From NCBI RefSeq assembly GCF_000014225.1, contig NC_008228.1:372001-436000 (forward strand): DNA of 64,000 nt. The letters are read 5' to 3'. Position numbers and translations under genes: made by a program. Below are positions 25,355 through 35,391 of the stretch, piece after piece. Position 1 is the first letter of the stretch; every line of letters starts with the position of its first letter. Below the pieces are notes generated by a model. The model ran no database searches, was not told the DNA's origin, and saw nothing but the letters and a program-made list of their open reading frames with translations. This DNA comes from Paraglaciecola sp. T6c. GTDB taxonomy: Bacteria; Pseudomonadota; Gammaproteobacteria; Enterobacterales; Alteromonadaceae.

Positions 25355-26536
25355 TTATTCCGCTTTAGTCAGTTCATTGGGTTGGGCCAAGCTTTGTTTG
25401 TAAAGAGCCAAGGCTTGCTGATTGTCTTGTTGCGATTCTTTTATCTTTGCTAACAGCAATATGTCTTGCTGACGATTACCCAGCTTAATGGCTTTGCTTA
25501 AGGCTTTTTCGGCCAAACTAAAATCCTTGGCGTTATAGGCAACTGCACCTAAGGTCGAGAGTAGCTCGACATTCATGTCGTCTGCTTTTAACCATTGTTC
25601 TAGCTGTTTCAGCGACGTGGTTGGCTGAGACAGTTTTAACTCTTTATAAAGAGGTAACAACATAGGATGGGGTTTGTTTTTATGATACTCGCCCAGTGCT
25701 GCTTCGGCATCGATATGCATACCTTGGTCAATGAGCTGCTTAACGTACGCTGCTTGTAAAGCAGGGTCGCGTCTTGTCGACTTAGGCAGTGAATGCCAAT
25801 TTTCTTTCAGCTGGTTTGCCCCCTCTTTACTGGCGATTTCGGCAAAGTTACCTTTTGATGCTAACTGCATATAGTGTTCGTAATGTTCGCCTAGGGCTTT
25901 TTTCCAAGAGGGTAAGCGGTCTTTTAATTCTTGCCATTTACCCGCTTGAACCAATGCTTGTGCTCGCAGAGTCAGGACTGAACGTTGGCGTTTTTGTTTG
26001 TCGTCGAGCTCATCCAAAATGTCGAGGGCTTTGACTGGGTGCTGATTTTGCAAGTGATCGCGTACCAGACATAACCGGGCAGCAAAGGCTGACTTAGGGT
26101 AAGACGTGGCTAAGCGCCAGTATTCTTGCGCACCTGCTGGGTTTTGCAGTTGTAGCTCTGCTTCGGCGGCAGCAAGCAAGTTTAAGCCATCGAAATCTTC
26201 TTGCTCGATACTGGCAAGTTGCTTGCGAGCTTCAAGGAAGTTTTGCTCGGCCAATGCGATAAGTCCATTGGTGAATGCGCGTTTCTTTTTACGTGAACCC
26301 CAGTTGCCTAGCCAGTTTTTTGAGCCTGAGATGATCATGATTAACTTTTTGATTAACCATGAAAAAAGTAGCAAACCTACGATAACCAGGATCGTCATTA
26401 TCGCCATGGAAAACACGTTCATTTCAACAACGTAGCCAGCGAAATCAATAAATACATAGCCCTTGTCGTCGAATATTAAAGAGCCAACCAACACGGCAAT
26501 AAGCAAGGCCACGAAGACCATTAAAATTCTTATCAT
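25355..26536 (-). CDS. hemY: HemY, inner-membrane TPR protein of the hem operon
   Basis: 393 residues. Two N-terminal hydrophobic helices (about 3-21 and 42-68, ending LLFSWLIKKLI) anchor it in the inner membrane; the remainder is TPR-like helical repeats (EAELQLQNPAGAQEYW, AEKALSKAIKLGN). In enterobacteria hemY follows hemX and is proposed to assist late tetrapyrrole steps; no enzymatic activity is established. It overlaps hemX by 4 bases, showing tight coupling. Confidence 0.9.
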   Translation of the reverse strand: MIRILMVFVALLIAVLVGSLIFDDKGYVFIDFAGYVVEMNVFSMAIMTILVIVGLLLFSWLIKKLIMIISGSKNWLGNWGSRKKKRAFTNGLIALAEQNFLEARKQLASIEQEDFDGLNLLAAAEAELQLQNPAGAQEYWRLATSYPKSAFAARLCLVRDHLQNQHPVKALDILDELDDKQKRQRSVLTLRAQALVQAGKWQELKDRLPSWKKALGEHYEHYMQLASKGNFAEIASKEGANQLKENWHSLPKSTRRDPALQAAYVKQLIDQGMHIDAEAALGEYHKNKPHPMLLPLYKELKLSQPTTSLKQLEQWLKADDMNVELLSTLGAVAYNAKDFSLAEKALSKAIKLGNRQQDILLLAKIKESQQDNQQALALYKQSLAQPNELTKAE

Positions 26537-27909
26537 GGTTGGCTAGCTCCGTTAACGAAGACATTGTCGATACGTTGCTGAATGATGTCTTGCAGCGCCG
26601 GGGCTGCATTAAACTGACTTGGATAGACGCGCTCAATATCGGTTTCAGCCAATTCTTCAATACGTTGGTCAAATTGCACTACTGCGCTCTCGTCAACAGC
26701 GAAGCTTTCGTCTAGCACCCGTTGCGCGTTTTGCAATGACTGTTGATAAAGCTCAACACTCTCTTTCAACACGGCGCTTTGGGCTTGTAGCAAAGAAAGC
26801 TTTAGTTGCTCAGTCGCCAGCCATTGTTGCTGTGCTGACATGTAAGGCTGAACTTCGATTTCCTTCTTTTTATAGCTAAAGAAGTCTTTGGTGAATGCTG
26901 CCCATGCGCGAGATAAGTTGGCTTTCCAATCATCGACAGAATCGGACACGTCCTCACCGCCTTGGGGCGCGATATCAGGGCGTTCGAAGGTATTAAGTGG
27001 TAACTGGTCAACTTGGGACAGCAGCGCACTGATTTGCAATGCGATAGACGATAACGACACAGGATTGACTTGAGCCAAAGTTTGAATGTCATTCGCTAAG
27101 CGTTCTCGTACGGGCAATAAGCTTGGGTCGTCTAAGTCTTGTAGGCGACTATCAGCTGACTGCAGCATGGCTATCGCGGTCTTTAGGTCATGCTCTAACC
27201 ACAACTTACGACCCGCCATGCGGACTAAAAAGTCTGCTTCAGCAAGTAACCAATCAGCAGGGCGACGACCGGCGATACTGCTTAGCATCTGCTTATTGGC
27301 CTGAGATTGATTGTTCGCAGCCTCCGCCTCTTCAAGAGCGCTTTGTAGCTCTTTGTTGACACTACGTAGCTGTGATTCAAGACGACTATTTTGCTCTTTC
27401 ACTTCATCAGTAATAGACAGATTTTGCTGCGCTTGGCGCGTTAGAATGTCTTGTTGCTCACTTTGGGTCGACTGTTGAGTCTGCTTTTGCTGCTCCCACT
27501 GTGTCCAGCCCCAATAAGCACCGGCCACAATCAATAATAAAATCAGCAGATTGACGATAGTAACAAACCACAAAACACCGGTTTTGGCCGGCTTCTGATT
27601 TTTTTGATTTTTGGTGGGGGAAGTGGCACTAGGTGTACCCGAACTATCGCTTGCACTGGTCGTTTTTTTCACGTTGTTGTCGCTTTTCAAAGGAGCTGTA
27701 GGATTCTTTTTCGTGCCATGATCAGCCGACTCCGCTTTTGGCGCAGCAGGTGTTATTACCGCTGTGGACGCTGTGCTCGTTGCTGGACTCGAGGGCGCAT
27801 TTGAAGGTGCGCTACTGGACTTATCTTTCGGTTGTTCTGGCTTATTTTGAGGCGTGTCGCTCTTTGGCTTGCCGCCTGATGAATTATTTGTATCTGATTG
27901 GTTTGCCAT
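26533..27909 (-). CDS. hemX: HemX, membrane-anchored hem operon protein
   Basis: 458 residues. The first ~105 are low-complexity (Pro/Ser/Ala/Lys-rich), then comes one membrane helix (about 109-131, VTIVNLLILLLIVAGAYWGW), followed by a long coiled coil (QSTQSEQQDILTRQAQ onward) and the HemX periplasmic domain with RRPADWLLAEADFLVRMA. The family is often labelled uroporphyrinogen-III methyltransferase-like, but lacks that enzyme's domain here. It starts directly after the hemD stop. Role in tetrapyrrole synthesis is by association. Confidence 0.9.
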   Translation of the reverse strand: MANQSDTNNSSGGKPKSDTPQNKPEQPKDKSSSAPSNAPSSPATSTASTAVITPAAPKAESADHGTKKNPTAPLKSDNNVKKTTSASDSSGTPSATSPTKNQKNQKPAKTGVLWFVTIVNLLILLLIVAGAYWGWTQWEQQKQTQQSTQSEQQDILTRQAQQNLSITDEVKEQNSRLESQLRSVNKELQSALEEAEAANNQSQANKQMLSSIAGRRPADWLLAEADFLVRMAGRKLWLEHDLKTAIAMLQSADSRLQDLDDPSLLPVRERLANDIQTLAQVNPVSLSSIALQISALLSQVDQLPLNTFERPDIAPQGGEDVSDSVDDWKANLSRAWAAFTKDFFSYKKKEIEVQPYMSAQQQWLATEQLKLSLLQAQSAVLKESVELYQQSLQNAQRVLDESFAVDESAVVQFDQRIEELAETDIERVYPSQFNAAPALQDIIQQRIDNVFVNGASQP

Positions 27910-28632
27910 TTAATGCTCCAAAAATTCCTTGGCACGGCGAATAAGTGCCTGGTCGCTAGCGTCATCGCTGACAAATATTGTCTTTATACCTTGTTTTACG
28001 GCAATTTGTTCAGTTCGTGGGCTTACCACAATCCAAGGTAAAGATTGTAGCCACTTAGCATCGAAATGCTCAAACGCCGTATCTATTATTTCACCACTGG
28101 TAGCAATGATGCATCTAATCTGCTCTGCTTGCCACTCTTGTGTGGCTTTAGGCGTGGCAATTTTTATCCTTTGATAAATATCTGCTAGCAAAACAGTAGC
28201 GCCGCGCTGGGTAAGTTGTTGGGCTAAATCTTCACGGCCGCCTTGGCCTTTTAAAATCACGACTGTATGCCCAGCGATTTCTTTTAGGGGGGAGAGCGCT
28301 AACAAGCCTTCGGTGGTAGGCACGAGAGGCACAGTCACGTCGTAACCTTGTGCCCGTAGACCTTGGGCAGTACTGCTACCAACGGCAAAAATTGTCGCTG
28401 AATTTGGTAGTTCAATGCGCTGCTGCGCCAATAGTTGACTGACTACCGTACTGGTTACAATAATACCGTCACCAGAGGATAGAGAGCCAAGTGCGCTCGG
28501 CAATGAGCTCAGAGCTTCTTGACTGGCTTGTGTACTAATCAGGCCGACGCCAACCGCAGGTAAACCCGCAGTAATAAAGCGCGCTGCGCTTGGGGCGCAT
28601 TTTTGCTCTGGGCGGAATATCAGCACAGTCAT
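27910..28632 (-). CDS. hemD: uroporphyrinogen-III synthase
   Basis: 240 residues with the two-domain HemD fold. The sequence is weakly conserved, as usual for this enzyme, but shows TVLIFRPEQ at the start, the central ATIFAVGSSTAQGLRAQGYDV, and VVILKGQGGREDLAQQL. It closes and inverts ring D of hydroxymethylbilane to give uroporphyrinogen III. Position between hemC (3 bases away) and hemX settles the identity. Confidence 0.9.
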   Translation of the reverse strand: MTVLIFRPEQKCAPSAARFITAGLPAVGVGLISTQASQEALSSLPSALGSLSSGDGIIVTSTVVSQLLAQQRIELPNSATIFAVGSSTAQGLRAQGYDVTVPLVPTTEGLLALSPLKEIAGHTVVILKGQGGREDLAQQLTQRGATVLLADIYQRIKIATPKATQEWQAEQIRCIIATSGEIIDTAFEHFDAKWLQSLPWIVVSPRTEQIAVKQGIKTIFVSDDASDQALIRRAKEFLEH

Positions 28633-28635
28633 GGT

Positions 28636-29565
28636 TTAATCTTTATATAGTGCCTGAAGAATGTCACCCGCGCCTTTTTCAAGCAATTGCTCAGCCACAT
28701 CAACGCCGATGCTAAGCGCATCATTCACATTGCCACGTTTCTCAGCCTGCAAAAGTACGCTGCCATCGGGTGAGCCGACTAATCCACGTAGATACAGTTC
28801 GTCACCGTTTAAGACGGCATAACTGCCGATAGGCACTTGGCACCCGCCATTTAATTTGGCGTTCATGGCGCGTTCGGCTTTAACGCGTGATTCGGTGTCG
28901 CTGTGATTTAGCGGCTTGAGTAATTCGATTAGCTCAGCGTCATCGTTACGACATTCAATGCCTACAGCACCTTGGCCAACAGCGGGCAGGGACACAGTAG
29001 GTTCGATATAGGTTTTGATGCGATCTTGCATTTCAAGGCGGATCAAGCCAGCAGCGGCCAGAATAATGGCATCGTATTGGCCGTCATCTAATTTGGCTAA
29101 ACGCGTGTTAACGTTACCGCGCAGGTCACGAATGGTTAAATCTGGGCGGGCGCTGCGAATCTGGCACTGACGGCGCAAACTTGAAGTACCGACTATTGCG
29201 CCTTGCGGCAATTCTTCGATGCTGGCATAGGTGTTTGATACAAATGCGTCATAGGGGTTTTCCCGTTCGCATATGCAATGCAAGCCAAAGCCTGCTGGGA
29301 AATCAACGGGTACGTCCTTCATTGAATGCACCGCTATATCTGCGCGGCCTTCGCTCATGGCGACTTCGAGCTCTTTAATAAACAGGCCTTTGCCGCCAAT
29401 TTTGGCTAATGGCGTATCCAAAATCCGGTCGCCCTGTGTCGACATAGGCACCAATTCCACCTTAAGTTGGGGATGAGCTTCAAGTAATTTGGCTTGAACA
29501 TATTCTGCTTGCCACATGGCTAAAGCACTTTTGCGCGTAGCAATTCGAATAACGCGATCTGACAT
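28636..29565 (-). CDS. hemC: hydroxymethylbilane synthase (porphobilinogen deaminase)
   Basis: 309 residues, normal length. Motifs: [59 protein letters not shown] and [10 protein letters not shown]. The cysteine in [13 protein letters not shown] binds the dipyrromethane cofactor. It polymerises four porphobilinogen units in heme synthesis. First gene of the hemC-hemD-hemX-hemY-phosphodiesterase operon; the promoter should lie within 29566-29751. Confidence 0.97.
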   Translation of the reverse strand: MSDRVIRIATRKSALAMWQAEYVQAKLLEAHPQLKVELVPMSTQGDRILDTPLAKIGGKGLFIKELEVAMSEGRADIAVHSMKDVPVDFPAGFGLHCICERENPYDAFVSNTYASIEELPQGAIVGTSSLRRQCQIRSARPDLTIRDLRGNVNTRLAKLDDGQYDAIILAAAGLIRLEMQDRIKTYIEPTVSLPAVGQGAVGIECRNDDAELIELLKPLNHSDTESRVKAERAMNAKLNGGCQVPIGSYAVLNGDELYLRGLVGSPDGSVLLQAEKRGNVNDALSIGVDVAEQLLEKGAGDILQALYKD

Positions 29566-29751
29566 GAAAAATTCACTGTTAACGGACGAGTTTATACCGC
29601 GATATTATCAGAATTTACGCTCACTTTGAGTAGGCAAAGCCCTAGTTTTGCTGAAAAAAGCGCAATACCGCACGCCAAACTACACATAACACATAAAAAT
29701 AGATGTTGAATGCCATGAAGTACTCACAGATCAAATCAGCCTAAGAGCTCG

Positions 29752-30234
29752 TTACAACTGTATCTGGTAAACCGGTAGCTCACGGCCTGCGATACTACCT
29801 GAAGGCTGCGTGCCTACTCGTCTAGCGCCATTTTTTGCATAGAAGGCGGCGGCATTTGGGTCGCTGTAGATCACGAGCGAAGTGAAATGCTGTGATTTTG
29901 CCGCACTTATTGCATGTTGCAGTAACGCTTGCCCTAAACCGCAACCAATTTGAGTTGGGCAAACAAACAACGCCAATAATTCTGCTTCTTCACGGGAAAT
30001 ACGCTGAAGTGCATAGAAGCCTAAGGGTGATGAGTTTTGATTGATAAAAGAGGAAAACGCCCCAACAAAGTGAAAATCGTTGTGGGCGATTTGTTGTGCA
30101 GAATAAGTCAGTTCGTGCGCGCACTGCTGCATAAATGCCGGCGAATATCCCCAATAAGCCTTTGACCTCATGGCCAGCGCAGAAATATCTACGCTGTGTT
30201 CTTCGCCCAAAGGGATCAGGTTAATTTGCATCAC
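29752..30234 (-). CDS. GNAT family N-acetyltransferase
   Basis: 160 residues with the acetyl-CoA binding pattern AELLALFVCPTQIGCGLGQALL (V-x-P-x-x-x-G-x-G) near residue 87 and the later beta-strand pattern LVIYSDPNAAAFYAKNGARRVG. This is a GNAT acetyltransferase of unknown substrate. It lies downstream of the YHS-domain gene on the same strand, 24 bases away, and may share its transcript. Confidence 0.85.
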   Translation of the reverse strand: MMQINLIPLGEEHSVDISALAMRSKAYWGYSPAFMQQCAHELTYSAQQIAHNDFHFVGAFSSFINQNSSPLGFYALQRISREEAELLALFVCPTQIGCGLGQALLQHAISAAKSQHFTSLVIYSDPNAAAFYAKNGARRVGTQPSGSIAGRELPVYQIQL

Positions 30235-30258
30235 GAACGTATCTTTTCGCTATCAAGA

Positions 30259-30738
30259 TTACTTGCTTGCGGGGTATTGCATAAGGTACTGGGCATCGGC
30301 TTGCTCAATATATTGGGCTTTATTCGCCAGCCATTTTTGTTGCACGCTGGCACTGTAGTTTAAGTAAAGCTTACCATTATCAATAACGAAAGCGTCTTCA
30401 TCTATCCCAACAAAATCACCCGTGGCCATCGCATAGGCGCAGTAACCACCGTATTGCGGGGCGTATTTTTCAGGTTCATTTTTAAATAAATCTAAATGTG
30501 CTTGCGAGCTAAAAAACCAGTCGGCTCCGCGCCACTGTGTGGTAAATGCACCGTCGCCTTTTACTGCTTTATTCGAAGTGAAGTAAGCGACCGTATCGTA
30601 ACCGTAAATTGCTTTATTATTAAAAAAGCCTGTTTCGATGGGGTCTTGTGCAAAGGCAAAATGACTAACACTAAGCATGATGAAGAGGACGGTAATCTTC
30701 GCTGTGCGGTGGGCAATGACAAAGGGATTGATGGTCAT
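30259..30738 (-). CDS. YHS domain-containing exported protein
   Basis: 159 residues with an N-terminal signal (ITVLFIMLSVSHFAFA) and a YHS domain: YGYDTVAYF, WFFSSQAHLDLF, PEKYAPQYGGYCAYAMATG, then a lysine/tyrosine-rich tail. YHS domains are small metal-associated folds; members of this exported group are linked to redox or copper stress in some bacteria, but function is not settled. No operon partner beyond the GNAT gene. Confidence 0.85.
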   Translation of the reverse strand: MTINPFVIAHRTAKITVLFIMLSVSHFAFAQDPIETGFFNNKAIYGYDTVAYFTSNKAVKGDGAFTTQWRGADWFFSSQAHLDLFKNEPEKYAPQYGGYCAYAMATGDFVGIDEDAFVIDNGKLYLNYSASVQQKWLANKAQYIEQADAQYLMQYPASK

Positions 30739-30828
30739 GATAATTCCTGTGGTAGCTGATGCTACATATTAGATAAAGGGCTTATCTAATAAAACCGAGG
30801 GCACAGGAATTTTATTTCATCACATTTC

Positions 30829-30856
30829 TATCCCAAAGCAGTTCTGCTTTGGGATA
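30829..30856. terminator. perfect hairpin downstream of esterase gene
   Basis: TATCCCAAAGCAG-TT-CTGCTTTGGGATA, a 13-bp perfect stem with a 2-base loop, between the esterase stop and the YHS start. There is no long T-run on either strand, so termination efficiency is uncertain. Confidence 0.5.
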
Positions 30857-30900
30857 GCGCAATAAGAGCGAAATAAGAGCGCAACAAGAACGCAATAAGG
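30857..30900 (+). repeat. 11-bp tandem repeat, four units
   Basis: GCGCAATAAGA, GCGAAATAAGA, GCGCAACAAGA, ACGCAATAAGG: four imperfect 11-bp units directly after the hairpin and 11 bases from the esterase stop. Purpose unknown. Confidence 0.7.
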
Positions 30901-30911
30901 AACCAATTGAA

Positions 30912-31583
30912 CTAGCTAAAACGTGCTTGTAACCAAGCAGAGATATGATTAATTTCTTCCAAACACACGCTGTGTTGCATAGGGTAATCTTGCCAAGTGA
31001 CAGGATAACCGTTTTCTTCTAACACTTTGTACGCAGCGTTACCCATAAACACAGGCACCACATTATCTTGCTGACCATGAGCCATTAAAATAGGCGTGCT
31101 TTTATTGGCATCGCTCGCTTCACTGGCAAGGGTTTCGGGTTCACACATGTAGGTTGATAACGCCATGATGCCAGCGAGCTTCTTATTGATGCGCGTGCCC
31201 AAGTGCAGCGCAATCACGCCGCCTTGTGAAAAGCCTGCCAATACAATGCGCTCAGCTGGTGTGCCATTGGCAATTTCAGCATCGATTAGTGCTTCCACTT
31301 GCTTAGCGGACTCTTCAACACCTACGCGATCTGCTCTGTGGTTAAAATCTAAGCTAGCGATGTCGTACCAAGCACGCATTTCCATGTTGTTGTTTACCGT
31401 AATAGGACGCACAGGAGCATGAGGGAATACAAAGCGAATAGGCAAGGCGTCGGGTATTTTTAGTTCGGGCACGATTGGCGCGAAGCCATTACCAGAATCC
31501 CCTAGGCCGTGTAACCAAATCACCACGGCACTGTGGGGTTGGCTTGGGTTCACTTCTACATACTCTAAATTGTTATCACTCAT
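30912..31583 (-). CDS. carboxylesterase/phospholipase (alpha/beta hydrolase, EstB type)
   Basis: 223 residues, cytoplasmic, no signal peptide. The alpha/beta hydrolase features are complete: oxyanion region WLHGLGDSGNGF, nucleophile elbow GFSQGG, acid AHGQQDNVVPV and histidine in QHSVCLEEI. The family (carboxylesterase II, related to YpfH and eukaryotic acyl-protein thioesterases) hydrolyses short-chain esters. It is monocistronic. Confidence 0.88.
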   Translation of the reverse strand: MSDNNLEYVEVNPSQPHSAVVIWLHGLGDSGNGFAPIVPELKIPDALPIRFVFPHAPVRPITVNNNMEMRAWYDIASLDFNHRADRVGVEESAKQVEALIDAEIANGTPAERIVLAGFSQGGVIALHLGTRINKKLAGIMALSTYMCEPETLASEASDANKSTPILMAHGQQDNVVPVFMGNAAYKVLEENGYPVTWQDYPMQHSVCLEEINHISAWLQARFS

Positions 31584-31629
31584 AGGGTTACCACTCTTTG
31601 GTTCGTTCTAATACGTTTTTAATTAATGC

Positions 31630-31956
31630 TTATTCGGTCGGTCGCGGAAAAGACACTGGCACTTCGGCTTGCTTGCTAGCTGCATCATTCATGAATTGCC
31701 AAAACTCAACGCCGGTGCGCTCGTCAATCCACAAACCATCTTGGTAGTTAAAATGATGGCCGTTAAATTTGGTGGCTACCCACAGCTGGTGCAACGGTGG
31801 CTGTTTGTTGATGATGATCTTACTGCCATTAACAAAAATCAGGGTAAGGATACTGCTAGCGGATTCGTAATCGATATCGGCTTCTACATCATCGAGCATC
31901 TCTTCTAAGTTAATTAGTAGGTCGTCGATGAGTTGGTGATATTGGCTGTCGTTCAT
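31630..31956 (-). CDS. cyaY: CyaY, bacterial frataxin
   Basis: 108 residues, the normal frataxin length. Starts [14 protein letters not shown], has the acidic helix [13 protein letters not shown] that binds iron, then the beta sheet [15 protein letters not shown] and GHHFNY. It regulates or supplies iron for Fe-S cluster assembly. The ATG at 31956 is chosen because AAGGTGACG precedes it and the family N-terminus begins there; an upstream in-frame start would add 22 unrelated residues. Confidence 0.93.
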   Translation of the reverse strand: MNDSQYHQLIDDLLINLEEMLDDVEADIDYESASSILTLIFVNGSKIIINKQPPLHQLWVATKFNGHHFNYQDGLWIDERTGVEFWQFMNDAASKQAEVPVSFPRPTE

Positions 31957-32075
31957 TATTGCGTCACCTTTTGTGAACAGTTTTGATGCATTAGCACCAT
32001 TACAAAGGGAATATGCTAACATTGCATAGAAATCTCAACACTCACTTTATCTACTTACTTGACTGAAAATCTTCT

Positions 32076-32723
32076 ATGCCACAATCACTCGGAAATTTAT
32101 TTATACTTGCCGCGCCTTCAGGGGCAGGTAAATCTAGCTTAATCAAAGCGTTACTGCAAAACCATGATGCGACAGAAATTCATAACAATGAAATGCAGGT
32201 CTCGGTTTCACACACCACGCGAGCACCGCGCCCGGGTGAAATAGACGGTGTACATTATCATTTTGTCAGCCGAAAGGTATTTCAAGAGCTGATCACTCAA
32301 GATGAATTCTTCGAATGGGCAGAAGTATTTGGCAATTATTATGGCACCTCTAAAGTGGTCATTGAGCAAACCTTGCGCAAGGGGATAGATGTGTTTTTGG
32401 ATATTGATTGGCAAGGCGCGCGCCAAGTCAAAGCACAAATCCCTGACACCGCGACGATTTTCGTTGCTCCGCCTTCACGAGAGGAATTAATGCGCCGTTT
32501 GACCGAAAGAGGCCAAGACACCCCTGAGGTGATTCAAGATCGTATGAACAAAGCGGTCTCAGAGATATCGCACTACCATGAGTTTGATTATATTGTGGTC
32601 AACGACGACTTTACTGCTGCATTAGCAGAGCTGGACGCGATTGTCTCGAGTCGCCGTTTACGCAAAGAAAAGCAGGTTATGCGTCACCAAAGTTTGTTTG
32701 AAAATTTACTGGCAAGCGACTAG
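32076..32723 (+). CDS. gmk: guanylate kinase
   Basis: 215 residues. P-loop [11 protein letters not shown] at the N-terminus, then [21 protein letters not shown] (GMP binding; quoted in part), [15 protein letters not shown] and [11 protein letters not shown]. Converts GMP to GDP. Divergent from cyaY; rpoZ and spoT follow, the classical gmk-rpoZ-spoT order. Confidence 0.97.
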
Positions 32724-32827
32724 CACAAAAATTCAACGCTTAGATCGTGAAAGATCTTTGCTAATGACAGGTTTGCAAGTACACTATGCGACCTTTTTTA
32801 AAACATAGCTACACGACGGAGATCAAA

Positions 32828-33100
32828 ATGGCTCGCGTAACAGTTGAAGATGCCGTAGATAAAATTGGCAATCGGTTTGATTTGGTTTTAGTCGCAGCAC
32901 GCCGCGCAAGACAACTTGCGATTGAAGGTAAAGTTGCACATGTATCAGTAGGTACTGATAAGCCTACAGTTGTAGCATTACGTGAAATCGAAGAAGGTCA
33001 CGTAACCGCATCTACTCTAGATGCAGAAAACTTGCGTGACCAACATGCACAAGACCAAGCTCAGTTTGAGTCTGTAGCAAATATCCTTCAAGAACAGTAG
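32828..33100 (+). CDS. rpoZ: RNA polymerase omega subunit
   Basis: 90 residues starting [20 protein letters not shown], with [10 protein letters not shown] and [10 protein letters not shown]. It stabilises beta' in RNA polymerase and helps bind ppGpp. The in-frame ATG at 32786 is rejected because the ~14 extra residues are not part of the family; AGATCAAA and the family N-terminus support 32828. Confidence 0.96.
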
Positions 33101-33240
33101 TCCTAGGGCATAAGTCCGCGGACACTCACCGAAGAAAAGCCTGATCCTAGCGGCAGAACATCAAATTGATGTTTTAGCCGTTGGCTTAGCGCCCATTTCA
33201 CCGTATCCTTAAACTTTTCACCGTTTGAGACTAACAGCAC

Positions 33241-35370
33241 TTGTATCTTTTTGAGGGTTTAAAACAAAAGCTTGAGGCCTACCTCCCACCGGACAAGGTA
33301 GCGGAAACTCAACGTGCGTTTGTGGTAGCCCAAGAAGCCCATGATGGGCAGATGCGTTCCAGTGGCGACCCATACATTACTCACCCCGTAGCCGTGGCTG
33401 GCATTTTGGCGGACATGCGTCTTGACCATGAAACGCTAATGGCTGCATTGCTGCACGATGTCATCGAAGACACCCATCACAACAAAGAATCCCTGAGCGA
33501 ACAGTTTGGTGAGACGGTTGGTGAGTTAGTCGAGGGCGTTAGTAAGCTCGAAAAGATTCATTTTAGTAGTAAGCAAGAAGCACAAATCGAGAACTTTCGT
33601 AAGATGCTCATGGCTATGGTGCAAGATATTCGCGTTATCTTGATCAAGCTAGCAGACCGCACACACAACATGCGCACCCTCGGTTCATTACGTCCTGACA
33701 AACGTCGTCGTATTGCCCGTGAAACACTCGAAATTTACTCGCCTATTGCCCACCGTTTGGGTATCCACGATATCAAAAATGAGCTTGAAGATTTAGGGTT
33801 TCAGGCTATGTATCCCATGCGCCACCGCGCATTGAAAGCAGCGGTTAAACAGGCGAGGGGTAATCGTAAAGAAATTATCGAAAATATTCATAAAGAAGTG
33901 GAAACCCGCTTAGCGGCATTCGGCATGAACGCGTTGACCATTGGCCGTGAAAAACACCTGTACTCAATTTATCGCAAGATGAAAAACAAAGAGTTGATGT
34001 TCAACGAAGTCATGGATATCTATGCATTTCGCGTAGTGGTTGACAGTGCTGATAATTGCTATCGAGCGCTGGGCGCTATGCATGGCTTGTATAAACCCAT
34101 TGAAGGGCGCTTTAAAGATTACGTGGCTATACCGCGTACCAATGGTTATCAGTCATTGCATACGTCTTTGATTGGCCCTCACGGTATTCCAGTAGAAATT
34201 CAGATTCGCACCGCCGAAATGGACAAAATGGCCGATATCGGAGTGGCTGCGCATTGGATGTACAAAGACGATTCGGAGTCCAGCGATACCACAGCACAAG
34301 TGCGCGCCCGTAAATGGATGCAGTCACTTATTGAGTTACAACAAAGTGCTAGCTCTTCGTTTGAATTTATCGAAAACGTAAAAACTGATTTATTCCCAGA
34401 TGAGATTTACGTGTTTACCCCAGATGGGCGCATCATTGAACTTCCGCTCGGCGCAACCGCGGTTGACTTTGCTTATGCAGTGCACACCGGTGTAGGCAAT
34501 ACCTGCGTTGGGGTGAAAGTCGAAAGACGTACATACTCGTTAAGTAAACCACTTGAAAACGGCCAGACCGTCGAAATCATTACCTCACCAAGAGCGAAGC
34601 CCAACGCAAGTTGGCTGAACTTTGTGGTCAGTGCTAGAGCGCGCTCGCATATTCGCCATTACCTAAAACATCAGCGCTCCGAAGAAGCATTCAGCATGGG
34701 AAATCGTTTATTACGCCATGCGCTGGGTAAAACCAAATTAGATGAAATTCCGCAAGCGGACATCGACCGAGTGGTAGAGGAAACAAAACACGCTGATTTT
34801 AACGCTTTGGTGGCGGATATCGGCCTAGGCAATGAACTCAGCGCCATCGTCGCTAGGCGTTTACTCGGTGAAGCGGCAGAAATTCCAGACAGTGGTCGCA
34901 ACGTTGCTATTCGAGGCACTGAAGGGCTATTGGTATCTTATTCACGCTGTTGTCACCCCATCCCAGGGGATGAAATTGTGGCTGTGCTTAGCCCAGGTCG
35001 CGGCATGATGATTCACCAAGCGGGTTGCAGTAACATTCGTAAACTGAGTAAAGAAGAGCCCCAGCGGGTGCTTGTTATGAAGTGGGATGATGAACCTCAA
35101 GGTGAATTTAAAGCTGCGCTACGAATCGAATTAATAAATCATCAAGGGACGCTCGCCAATTTAACCAATAATGTGGCTTCGTGTGGCTCTAATATCGTCG
35201 GTTTACAAACCGAAGAAAAAGAAAGCGGTATCTATTACATTGATATAGAACTGACCATCACAGATCGTATTCAGCTCGCTGATGTCATGCGAAAAATTCG
35301 CATCATGCCCGAAGTTCAAAGGGTTTCAAGGCACAGCCAATCTAAGCAGAATAAATCACCTAACGTATAA
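33241..35370 (+). CDS. spoT: bifunctional (p)ppGpp synthetase/hydrolase SpoT
   Basis: 709 residues. The HD hydrolase domain (about 25-200) has THPVAVAGIL, LLHDVIEDT and KLADRTHNMRTL. The RelA/SpoT synthetase domain (about 230-350) contains GREKHLYSIYRKM, YAFRVVV and GYQSLHTS. The TGS domain (about 385-445) has DEIYVFTPDGRI, and a C-terminal ACT domain follows. It balances the stringent-response alarmone. The TTG start gives MYLFEGLKQKLEAYLP, matching E. coli SpoT, which also uses TTG. It follows rpoZ after 140 bases. Confidence 0.96.
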   Translation: MYLFEGLKQKLEAYLPPDKVAETQRAFVVAQEAHDGQMRSSGDPYITHPVAVAGILADMRLDHETLMAALLHDVIEDTHHNKESLSEQFGETVGELVEGVSKLEKIHFSSKQEAQIENFRKMLMAMVQDIRVILIKLADRTHNMRTLGSLRPDKRRRIARETLEIYSPIAHRLGIHDIKNELEDLGFQAMYPMRHRALKAAVKQARGNRKEIIENIHKEVETRLAAFGMNALTIGREKHLYSIYRKMKNKELMFNEVMDIYAFRVVVDSADNCYRALGAMHGLYKPIEGRFKDYVAIPRTNGYQSLHTSLIGPHGIPVEIQIRTAEMDKMADIGVAAHWMYKDDSESSDTTAQVRARKWMQSLIELQQSASSSFEFIENVKTDLFPDEIYVFTPDGRIIELPLGATAVDFAYAVHTGVGNTCVGVKVERRTYSLSKPLENGQTVEIITSPRAKPNASWLNFVVSARARSHIRHYLKHQRSEEAFSMGNRLLRHALGKTKLDEIPQADIDRVVEETKHADFNALVADIGLGNELSAIVARRLLGEAAEIPDSGRNVAIRGTEGLLVSYSRCCHPIPGDEIVAVLSPGRGMMIHQAGCSNIRKLSKEEPQRVLVMKWDDEPQGEFKAALRIELINHQGTLANLTNNVASCGSNIVGLQTEEKESGIYYIDIELTITDRIQLADVMRKIRIMPEVQRVSRHSQSKQNKSPNV

Positions 35371-35391
35371 ACTTTAAAAGGTAAGCATATT

